A program made the translations under genes and the position numbers. The notes under the pieces are model-generated. The model did not search any database. It saw only the letters and a program-made list of their open reading frames with translations, and was not told the origin of the DNA. Shown here piece by piece: positions 1 through 7,100 of a DNA stretch of 64,000 nt. Location: NCBI GenBank assembly GCA_963824225.1, contig CAWGOF010000002.1, positions 868,001 to 932,000 on the forward strand, given 5' to 3'. The DNA comes from CAWGOF01 sp963824225 (lineage in GTDB: Bacteria > Acidobacteriota > Polarisedimenticolia > Polarisedimenticolales > Polarisedimenticolaceae). How positions within the stretch are numbered: the first letter of the stretch is position 1; each line of letters starts with the position of its first letter.

Positions 1-975
1 GGCGCGGATCGCCAGGCGCAGGCTCTCGAGCTTGCGCTCGTACACCTGGCGCGATTTCTCGATCTGGTACGGCTGGTAGCCGCCCGCCGCGCCGCGGTCG
101 AGGATCCAGGCGTTGGTCACCGGGTTCGGGACGAGGAACGTCGCACGTTTTCGCGCGAGATCGATCGTCGCCGAATCGAGCATCGACGCGTGCTCGACCG
201 AGCGCGCCCCGGCGAGGATCGCGAGCCGGATCCCCTCCGTGCCGTGGGCGTGGACCGCGACATCCTTCCCCTTGCTCCGTGCGGCGTCGACCGCGGCGAG
301 GAGCTCGTCCTCCGAGTAGTCGGCCCTCGTCGGGTCGGTGCCTTCCGACATCACGCCGCCCGTGGCGAGCACCTTGATCCAGTCCGCGCCGCGCTTGCAG
401 TTCTCGCGCACGCGCCGGCGGATCTCGTCCGGGCCGTCGGCGATCCCCGAGATGCGCTGGACCACGACGTCCTCGGGGAGATCGTTGAGGTCGCCGTGCC
501 CACCGGTCGAGGAGATCGATTTCCCGGCGACGAGCATGCGCGGACCCGGCACGCGGCCCGCAGCGATCGCGTCGCGCAGGGCGACGTCTGCGGCGTCGCG
601 CGCGCCGAGGTCCCGGACGGTGGTGAACCCCGCGCGGAGCGTGGCCCGCGCGTTGGCCACACCCTCGATCGCCGCGCGGGCGGTCGACTCGACGAGGCGC
701 TCGTAGGGCGTCTCTTCCGCGCGCCCGATCAGGTGAACGTGGACGTCGATCAGCCCGGGAAGCAGCGTGACGTCCCCCAGGTCGTGCGTCACCGTCCGTC
801 CCGGGCGGCGCGCGGTGATGTCCTTGATGCGGCCGTCCTCGACCTCGACGACGCGGTCGCTCAGGATCGTGCCGCTTTCCACGTCGAGGAGCCGCGCCGC
901 GCCGATCGTCACCGGGTCCGCGACCGCGGGAAGCGCGGTCGTCAGCGTCAGACAGACCACGGCGAGCACACGCAC
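1..975 (-). CDS. Metal-dependent amidohydrolase (prolidase/imidazolonepropionase-like), 3' end outside the window
   Basis: The first 325 codons of an exported amidohydrolase are present; the stop lies beyond the window edge. GTG at 975 is chosen because AGGAG sits about 7 bases upstream and the chain opens with a short signal peptide ending near residue 19 (LPAVAD). The metal-binding landmarks of the family are visible: HxH in DVHVH after LLPGLI, the lysine in WIKVLATGG (carbamylated in many relatives), histidine in VAVHAHG and histidine in SVEHAS. The family hydrolyses amide, peptide or lactam bonds; the substrate cannot be read here. It lies 22 bases downstream of the exported protein at 998-1813, so the two are probably co-transcribed. 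The assignment as a periplasmic hydrolase is inferred from the signal peptide. Confidence 0.88.
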   Translation of the reverse strand, partial: MRVLAVVCLTLTTALPAVADPVTIGAARLLDVESGTILSDRVVEVEDGRIKDITARRPGRTVTHDLGDVTLLPGLIDVHVHLIGRAEETPYERLVESTARAAIEGVANARATLRAGFTTVRDLGARDAADVALRDAIAAGRVPGPRMLVAGKSISSTGGHGDLNDLPEDVVVQRISGIADGPDEIRRRVRENCKRGADWIKVLATGGVMSEGTDPTRADYSEDELLAAVDAARSKGKDVAVHAHGTEGIRLAILAGARSVEHASMLDSATIDLARKRATFLVPNPVTNAWILDRGAAGGYQPYQIEKSRQVYERKLESLRLAIRA

Positions 976-997
976 GGTTCGCTCCTGGCGGAGTAGC

Positions 998-1813
998 CTA
1001 CTTCGCGGGCCGCAGCTCGGGCTGCAGGAACGCCTGGGGCACGATCGGCTCCTCGGGCGGCATCAGCTCGAGCGGTGACGGAACGTAGGTCGCCGGCTGC
1101 TGCACGAGCATCGCGTCGAGCGTCGTGTCCGCGCCGAGGGCCAGGCGCAGGCGGATCGGCAGACGCCCGACGCCGCGCACGTGGATCGCCCAGTCGCCCG
1201 GGGCGAGGTCGTCGAAACCGAACGCACCGTCTGCGCTGGTGGTGGCGACACGCGGATCGGTGCGGCCCGTCGGATCGACGACGCGCACGCGGGCCTCGGC
1301 CAGCGCATCGAGCGCCACGTCGCGCACGACGCCCGTGAGGCGCAACGGCGCGGAATCGGATGCGGACGCCGCCGCGCCGGCCGGCGGGGCCGGAGGTGCG
1401 GCCGCCGGCTTCATCACGAGCTCGACGACGGCGCGGAACGGGAACTTCACGCCGATCCCGGACTTCTCGACGGGCTCGAGCCCCTCGCGCTCGACGCGCA
1501 CGCCGTAGCTCCCGTCGCCCAGCCCGTCGACGCGGAACACGCCCTTGTCGTCGGTCGAGGTGAGCCACACGCGGCTCGGGTCGCCATCCTTGGCGACGCG
1601 CACGACGGCGCCGGTGACGTTGCGGTTGCGACCGAGGTACACCTTGCCCTGGAGCCGGCTCGCGTGCGCCGAAGCCGACGCGGGCGCAGGTGCAGCTTCG
1701 GTTGCCGGCGCAGGCGACGGTGTCGGCGCAGGTGGCGCGGGCTCCTGCTCCTGCGCGCCGAGCACCGCGCTGAGCGCGATCGCGCAAGCGAACGTTGCCG
1801 TGCGTGAGACCAT
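998..1813 (-). CDS. Exported protein with two carboxypeptidase-regulatory-like (beta-sandwich) repeats
   Basis: This 271-residue protein has a signal peptide (about residues 1-20, ending at VLGAQ), an Ala/Pro linker, and two beta-sandwich units of the carboxypeptidase-regulatory-like type. The units lie at about residues 53-135 and 158-240 and carry the usual pattern of a G-x-V opening, then TDDKGVFRVDGLGDGSYGV in the first and TSADGAFGFDDLAPGDW in the second. No catalytic motif is visible, so it is probably structural or binding. ATG at 1813 lacks a Shine-Dalgarno sequence but lies 9 bases after a perfect TATAAT (1823-1828), which suggests a leaderless message. It heads a probable two-gene operon with the amidohydrolase. 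Its 3' half is overlapped antisense by the read-through tail of the integrase frame. Confidence 0.8.
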   Translation of the reverse strand: MVSRTATFACAIALSAVLGAQEQEPAPPAPTPSPAPATEAAPAPASASAHASRLQGKVYLGRNRNVTGAVVRVAKDGDPSRVWLTSTDDKGVFRVDGLGDGSYGVRVEREGLEPVEKSGIGVKFPFRAVVELVMKPAAAPPAPPAGAAASASDSAPLRLTGVVRDVALDALAEARVRVVDPTGRTDPRVATTSADGAFGFDDLAPGDWAIHVRGVGRLPIRLRLALGADTTLDAMLVQQPATYVPSPLELMPPEEPIVPQAFLQPELRPAK

Positions 1814-3111
1814 CGAACGGGCATTATACCGAGCGGCCTTGACGGCGGTTTCGTCCGCCGTACCATGCGAGCCACGGTCCGGGCGGTTAGCTCAGCTGGT
1901 AGAGCACCTGCCTTACACGCAGGGGGTCGCAGGTTCGAGCCCTGCACCGCCCACCAGTTACGAGGACATCCTTCTCGTGGTGCAGGTCGTGGTGCAGGTC
2001 GGCTGGACGATCTGGCTCCCTGCGCTTTCTCTATCTTCGTCGGGCGGTCGAGCGTCGCCATGACGTCCCGCAGGTGCCTTGGCGACAGGTGCATGTACGT
2101 GTCGGTCACCGTCGTCGAGCTGTGGCCGAGCAGCCGAGCGATCGCCTGCGCGGTCTGACCGCCCATCGCGAGGCGCGACGCGAACGTGTGCCGGAGGATC
2201 TTGAACGGCCCAGCAACCTCGACCCCGGCGGCCCCGTAGGCCCGACGGAGGGCCGTCTTGAGCGCCTCGAGGTCCCACGGCTTCCCGTCCTCGCCCAGGA
2301 ACACACGACCCGCGCCGGCGATGTTCTGCACCTTCCGGGCCTGCCGCAGGAGCCTCCGCAGCGTGTCGTTGAGCGGGATCTCCCGTGCAACCCCGGTTTT
2401 CGACCGCGGGGCATAGACGACCCCAGCCTGCTCGTCCACCTCGGCCCAGCTCAGCGAGAGCACTTCCTGTCGGTCCATCCCGGTGCCGAGGGCCCACCGC
2501 ACGACCCGGCCGAGCGCCGGCGAACAGTGCTTGAGGAGCGCGCGCTCCTGGTCGTCGCTCAGGTAGCCGCGCTGGATCCGGGGCTCCGACGGTCGCTTGA
2601 CCCGGTCTCGGTCAGCTGGGTTGTCGCGGACGTAGCCATGACCACGCGCCCAGCGGAACAACGTCGAGAGCGAGACGAGGTCCTTCCGGACCGTGCTCGG
2701 GCCGACGAGCTCCGTGCGCGCGTTGCGGTACCGCTCGACGTCGGATGGGGTCACGGTGCGGGCGGCCCTACTCGCCCCCAAGTATTCGACGGCGTGCGCT
2801 AGCCGGTCGCGGTAATAGTCGATCCGCCCGGACCTCGTCCGGTACACATCGAGGAACCGATCGACGAGGTCCTCGAACGAGATCGGGCGCACGGTGTCGC
2901 TGTGTGGGTCCTTCCAGTCCCCATTCTTCACCGCCCGGCGCTGGGCGTGAGCCTGCGCGCGAGCCGCCGTCGCAGCCTGCTCGTGCTCTCGTGGTGAAGC
3001 GTCGGGATCGACCGTCCGAACGAGCTCGGACGTGCGCCGCCCGTCCGGGTTGAAGTAGACCGCGTAGTACGCGGTCGCGCCGTCCTTGCAGGCGTGTCTC
3101 TTGATCGCCAA
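1447..3111 (-). CDS. int: Tyrosine recombinase / integrase, frame runs on through attL
   Basis: TTG at 3111 is chosen because GGAGGG lies 6 bases upstream and the chain then opens with an integrase-type N-terminal domain (IKRHACKDGATAYYAVYF). A core-binding domain follows (DLVDRFLDVY) and then the catalytic domain with ILRHTFASR, LLGHSS and the nucleophile in DTYMHLSP (Tyr339). Box I reads TGMDRQEV, so Asp occupies the usual position of the first catalytic Arg, with Arg one residue later. About residue 385 the frame enters the tRNA antisense strand and meets no stop until 1447, so about 170 residues come from att and host DNA. In the excised circle the same frame would end elsewhere, giving about 443 residues. 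It integrates and excises the element. Confidence 0.85.
   Translation of the reverse strand: MAIKRHACKDGATAYYAVYFNPDGRRTSELVRTVDPDASPREHEQAATAARAQAHAQRRAVKNGDWKDPHSDTVRPISFEDLVDRFLDVYRTRSGRIDYYRDRLAHAVEYLGASRAARTVTPSDVERYRNARTELVGPSTVRKDLVSLSTLFRWARGHGYVRDNPADRDRVKRPSEPRIQRGYLSDDQERALLKHCSPALGRVVRWALGTGMDRQEVLSLSWAEVDEQAGVVYAPRSKTGVAREIPLNDTLRRLLRQARKVQNIAGAGRVFLGEDGKPWDLEALKTALRRAYGAAGVEVAGPFKILRHTFASRLAMGGQTAQAIARLLGHSSTTVTDTYMHLSPRHLRDVMATLDRPTKIEKAQGARSSSRPAPRPAPREGCPRNWWAVQGSNLRPPACKAGALPAELTARTVARMVRRTKPPSRPLGIMPVRWSHARQRSLARSRSARCSARRSRSPRHLRRHRRLRRQPKLHLRPRRLRRTRAGSRARCTSVATATSPAPSCASPRMATRAACGSPRPTTRACSASTGWATGATACASSARGSSPSRSPGSA
1823..1828 (-). promoter_or_regulatory. -10 element (TATAAT) 9 bases before the ATG at 1813
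   Basis: On the minus strand a consensus TATAAT is followed by nine bases and then ATG. A start site 5-8 bases after the hexamer would leave a leader of 1-4 bases. No convincing -35 box was seen 16-18 bases upstream. Confidence 0.5.
1881..1956 (+). tRNA. tRNA-Val (anticodon UAC)
   Basis: This is a complete cloverleaf. The acceptor arms are GGGCGGT and ACCGCCC, followed by discriminator A and an encoded CCA. The anticodon stem is CCTGC/GCAGG around the loop CTTACAC, which gives anticodon TAC (Val). The T arm contains GGTTCGAGCC. The 3' part, from position 1910 in the anticodon arm to the CCA, is repeated exactly at 33442-33488, so this gene is the attachment site of the adjacent element. The full-length, functional copy is this left one. 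Confidence 0.97.
1910..1956 (+). repeat. attL: 47-bp direct repeat (3' half of tRNA-Val)
   Basis: The repeat begins at the last base before CCTTACAC in the anticodon arm and ends with the encoded CCA. It is identical over all 47 positions to 33442-33488; the bases on each side differ (T/G before, G/C after). Regeneration of the tRNA 3' end by the inserted copy is the standard result of integration by tyrosine recombinases at tRNA genes. Confidence 0.92.
1978..1999 (+). repeat. Candidate integrase arm-type sites (two TGGTGCAGGT copies)
   Basis: TGGTGCAGGT occurs at 1978-1987 and 1990-1999 with a 12-base period, just inside attL. A third copy in the same orientation lies at 33352-33361, about 80 bases inside attR. 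Short direct repeats near both ends of an element are where integrase N-terminal domains usually bind. The function is inferred from position only; in the integrase frame the pair also encodes a repeated Arg-Pro-Ala-Pro stretch. Confidence 0.35.
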
Positions 3112-3165
3112 CGTCAGCCCTCCTTTCCGCGCGCCTCGAATCGCACAGAGTGATTCGATGGGACA

Positions 3166-3243
3166 CATAGCGGAGTGTTCCAGCAGCTCCTGTACCTCGT
3201 ACAAGGGGACCCCCGCCTGCACGAGCCACGACACGAACGAGTG
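3166..3243 (-). pseudogene. C-terminal fragment of a second tyrosine recombinase
   Basis: Between the integrase and the ribbon-helix-helix gene, the minus strand reads HSFVSWLVQAGVPLYEVQELL and then EHSAM. This matches the region after the second catalytic Arg of tyrosine recombinases (RHTFVSWLVQAG...LLGHSS), but no Arg-His-Thr box precedes it and the final tyrosine is absent. It is in frame with the integrase, so an automatic call would fuse it to the integrase N-terminus from GTG 3234. It is probably a scar of an earlier or replaced integrase. Confidence 0.6.
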
Positions 3244-3267
3244 CTCAGCATCTCGGCGTCCCCCGTC

Positions 3268-3579
3268 TCAGTCACGGTCGCCGGACCTCTTGTAACGCGA
3301 GATCGCCGGCTGGTATAGCCGTCGCACCTCCTGCAGCACTATGCGGCTCTCCTCGAGCGCCTCGGCTTGCTTCTCGATCGTTGCCTCTAGGCTCGCCCCA
3401 GCGTCGATCGCCTTCAGCAGGCGTCCCCGGACCCACGCTCCCAGCGGCACGTGTTCGGCCCGAGCGAGCTTGGCGACGCGCTCGTACTCCTCGGCCGTCA
3501 GGCGCACGCCGACCACGAGGGTCTTTCGTTCGCGGGCGGGCTTCGGCTTGGGCCCTGGCTTGCGGCGCCTTGGACTCAC
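3268..3579 (-). CDS. Ribbon-helix-helix DNA-binding protein (MobC/plasmid-mobilisation-like)
   Basis: This is a 103-residue protein from GTG 3579. A basic, proline-rich start (RRRKPGPKPKP) precedes a ribbon-helix-helix-like core, KTLVVGVRLTAEEYERVAKL, then AEHVPLGAWVRGRLL. This pattern is shared with small plasmid mobilisation (MobC-type) and CopG-like proteins. The C-terminal third is a predicted helix, possibly a coiled coil. A longer start at TTG 3615 would place the start codon inside a good -35 box, so the GTG is preferred. It sits upstream of the integrase on the same strand and may regulate it or act in transfer. No relaxase is seen nearby, so a mobilisation role is only a suggestion. 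Confidence 0.6.
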   Translation of the reverse strand: MSPRRRKPGPKPKPARERKTLVVGVRLTAEEYERVAKLARAEHVPLGAWVRGRLLKAIDAGASLEATIEKQAEALEESRIVLQEVRRLYQPAISRYKRSGDRD

Positions 3580-3586
3580 AGTAGTT

Positions 3587-3615
3587 ATTGTTAACGCAGT
3601 TTCTACGGCTGTCAA
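3587..3615 (-). promoter_or_regulatory. Promoter for the ribbon-helix-helix gene (TTGACA-17-AACAAT)
   Basis: On the minus strand a consensus -35 TTGACA (3610-3615) is followed by 17 bases and AACAAT (3587-3592). The GTG start begins 8 bases after the hexamer, so the message would be leaderless. The -10 region lies within a GTTA...TAAC half-palindrome, a possible operator for the encoded repressor-like protein. Confidence 0.55.
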
Positions 3616-4146
3616 CTAGGACGGTCGAGGCCGCAGATCGAAAAAGGCCGGCAGCGCGGTGCCGCCGCGCGGGCCGCGCGAGAGGAAGACCAGGCGCGCG
3701 CAGAAGCCGAGCTGGTCGCGTTCGAGCGGCGTCCCGGCCTTGAGCTCGTCGAGATCCGCGGCGACGACGAGACGACGAATTGAACCGTGGTCAAAATCTC
3801 CCAGGGATGCGTTGGCGGCGCTCCTGATCGCGATGTACCGGTGCGCGGGGTGGCCGACAAGCCGTACAACAAGATGAAGACCGAGAACGAGGAGCTCTGG
3901 ACGATCGGCGGCCGTTTGCCCCAGCTATCCAGCGCCGTCGATGTCGTTGCCCGGCTTCACGCCGGTCGGCAACGTGCCCGCGAGGCGAGGCTGCTCGGAG
4001 AACGCGAGGGCTTGCGCCTACTGTCGTCGGAGGTCGAGCTTCCCGCCGATGAAGGTCAATTGGCGTGATGCTCCTGGAGACTCCTGCTTTGGAGTCGTGT
4101 TTGGTGTCACGGGTTCGAGCATTGCGCACAGCTGGCGTCGCTGATA
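3616..4146. other. Decayed region without an intact gene
   Basis: I find no complete gene in these 530 bases. Short stretches with strong GC-rich third positions occur in conflicting frames. On the minus strand a reading ending at 3617 includes LVVAADLDELKAG and LGFCARLVFLSRGPRGG. On the plus strand from about 3840 there is GVADKPYNKMKTENEELW. On the minus strand near 3925 a reading ends LAGTLPTGVKPGNDIDGAG. None has a convincing start. They look like remnants of chromosomal-type genes broken by earlier insertions; their families are not recognised. Confidence 0.4.
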
Positions 4147-4161
4147 GCCTTCGCCGAAGGC
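4147..4161 (+). promoter_or_regulatory. 15-bp palindrome overlapping the ribosome-binding region of the STAND gene
   Basis: GCCTTCG, one base, then CGAAGGC forms a perfect 7-bp inverted repeat that ends 4 bases before ATG 4166 and contains the only purine-rich stretch (GAAGG) that could serve as a ribosome-binding site. It could be a repressor operator or a translation-limiting hairpin. Confidence 0.3.
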
Positions 4162-4165
4162 CACG

Positions 4166-7100
4166 ATGTTTCGCGTTACCGGTCGTCAAATCCAGAGCCT
4201 ACAAGGCGGCGGCGGGGAACCCTTCACGGCCTTTGTCGACGCGCTCCTGCGAGCTCATGGAAGCGTATACGGGCTTGTCGACTCGGATATCGAAACGTCC
4301 ATTCAGACGACGACTCGAGATGGCGGTGTCGATACTTCGGTCCGAAGAGGCGTGCCGGGTGACCCGACTGGTTGGCTCTCGACAGGTGCTACCTGCTGGC
4401 AGTACAAGGCTCGGCGGCGAGGGAATGTCGAGCGCGACTCGTTGCTCCAGGGAACCGCGGTTCGAGCGTGCATCGAGGACGGCTACGCGTTTCGGCTGGC
4501 AATCGCGGACTCCTTCGAGCACCCGACTCGGCGAGATTGGGAAAGCCGACTGACGCAAGCGGCGCGCGCGATTCGTGCGGATACGCCGGAGGCAAGAATT
4601 GTCAGCGCGGACGATATTGCGGAGTGGGCGTCTCGTTACCCGGGCCTCGTCCTAAAGTACTTCCTGCCAGGGTTGGGGCACAGCATCCTTCACCTGGAGG
4701 CATGGAAGAAGAACGCTCTCGACGCCACCCGTCAGTTCGTCGATGTGCCCGATTGGCAGTCCGCCAGGGAAACGCTGACCCGCCACGTAAGCCTGTCGGC
4801 GCCTGCAGTTCAAGCGGTCGTCTCGCTCCAAGGGGAGGCAGGCGTCGGAAAGACGCGACTAGTGTACGAGGTGGTGGCGGCTCTTCAGGGTGCTGAAGCA
4901 CTCGTCGTTTACAGTAGCGATGAGGATGCTGCGATACGGGTTGCAACCGCGCTGGCCAACGACGAGAGCACGCGAGCAGTACTAGTAGCGGACGAATGCG
5001 GCCTGGAGGCCAAGCTGCGCCTAGAAGACATTCTACGGGGTCACCGGAATCGCGTTAGAGTCGTGGGCATCGACAACACGGGGCAGCGCACACTGGGCCA
5101 AGGTCCAGAGCTGGTTCTTGGAAAGATGCCGCCTGCGCTGCTCGGGAGAGTCCTCGACGACAACTATCCCAATGTCCTTCCGGAGCGGCGTCGCGCCTAC
5201 GCACGAGCGGCGGACGGCTTTCCGCGCCTAGCCGCTGATCTTTGCGCCTACGACCCGCAGATCGCGCAAGTGGGCGGCTTTGGGCCCGTGGTTCCGCGGG
5301 TCGACGAGTATCTGCGGCGACGTCTAACGCCCGAACAGCAGGAGGCCCTGGCGGCGTGTGCACTGTTTACGAAGGTCGGGTATGCGTCCGAGGTGCGTGA
5401 GGAGCTCGATGCGTTGTGCGTAATGTTGGACCTTTCTCGGTCGGCGGTGGAACGCGCCCTCGACACAATTCATGAGGGGCCGGGGTTTGTAGCGAAGGCC
5501 GGTCGCTACTACTACGTTACGCCCGAACTCGTCGCCAAGGTGTCCTTTGCGGAAGCCTGGAGAAGATGGGCACGTCAGCCGGTCGAGTTCTTCCAGCGCG
5601 TGCCCGACCGCATGGTGCAGCCGTTCCTCGACCGGGCATTGCAGAGCGCGTCGGAGGAGGTGCGGCGTACTTGCGCCGCACACTTTCGAGACTGGGTCGA
5701 AGGCGTCAGACCTGAGCAGCTTCAAGACATCGACGTAGTCCGACGACTGACAGCCCTCGTAAATACCGAGCCGAGTCAGTACCTGCCACGTCTAAGGCGT
5801 CTCATAGAACAGGCCTCTCTCGAGGCGCTCGCGGGTGTTTCTGGTAATGGATTGGGAGGTGGTTGGGGTCCTCGGCGGAAACTTGTCTGGCTTGCGGAAG
5901 GCCTCGTTCGCTTTCCCGACTACTTCGATGACGCGGAGCGCACGCTTCTTCGACTTGCACTTGCTGAAGCAGAGCCAGGCATTGGCAACAACTCGACTGC
6001 GATCTGGCGAGCGTTATTTCGGGTGTATCTGTCCGGCACCAGCGTTCCCTTTAGCGACCGTCTGGCGCGCCTTCGACAGCACTTGCACTCGGCGGATGCG
6101 ATGGTTCGAAGTCTCGCGGCTTCGGCGCTCCACGAGATCTTTGATCATCACGGGATCAAGATACTGGGGCCACCGGTTGTGGCGGGTAGGATCGCGCCTG
6201 AGGACTGGCGTCCACGGACTTTTGAAGAGGAGCGTGACTGCTACAGCGCGGCTCTTGACCTAGTCTTGGAGAGCTTTGTGCTGTCGGAGGACCTTCGCAC
6301 AACCGGTGCAAAGACCGCAATACGTTGGACTCGTTGGCTTGTCGCGCGCGGATTCTTGAAGAAGCTGCGCGACATCCTCTCGTCGATTCAACTTACGGAC
6401 GATGAGCTTGCTCATCTCGTCGAAGCACTTGACGAAGCACTTGCTTATGACCTTCCGCTGGAAGAGGAGCGCGACGAGGGACCGACTCCGGCAAGGGCAC
6501 TTGTTCGTGAAGAAGTCGTTGCCTGGCGGCAGCTTCTTGCAACGAGGGACCTGCATGCGAGGGTTGTGTCGACGGTTGGCAAAGACAGGTGGGCCGGAAG
6601 TCGGATCCACGCGGAGGTTCAGGCGCGCGACAACGGGGCCGCCGGAGATGAGTACAGCTTTTCCCGCGAACTGAACGACCTTGCCGATCTGCTCATGGAG
6701 GATCCAAGGGCTTTGATTCGAGAACTGCCTTGGCTCGTAGGAGACTCAGCGCGTTCGGCGGGAGAACTGGGCGAGGCGCTTGGCCTGCGCGACGCTGATG
6801 GGTCACTCCTCAGCGTGTTTCGCGATCTTGTGAACAGTAGTCCCGCTCCAGCGGTGGCCCGTGGGTTTGTCCATGGCTTGTCGGGCGCGAACCCACAGCA
6901 CGCGGCCGCCGTAAATGCGTGGCTCGATGACCTCGAAAAGCGTGTTCCCGCAGCTGCTGCCGAACTCGCCATGAGCGCGGGTGCGTCAGTGTCGGCGATC
7001 GAGCGAGTGACGCGATTGTTTGATGCGCAGCGGGTTTCGGCGGCGTATCTGTCGGATCGAAACTTCATTTACGGCCTTGGGCGAGAGCTGTCCGACGATG

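Noticed and set aside
1865..2158. Frames over tRNA-Val encoding peptides such as SSAGRAPALHAGG or the antisense AVQGSNLRPP
   Set aside because: These are translations of the tRNA itself or its antisense; no independent support for a protein other than the integrase read-through.
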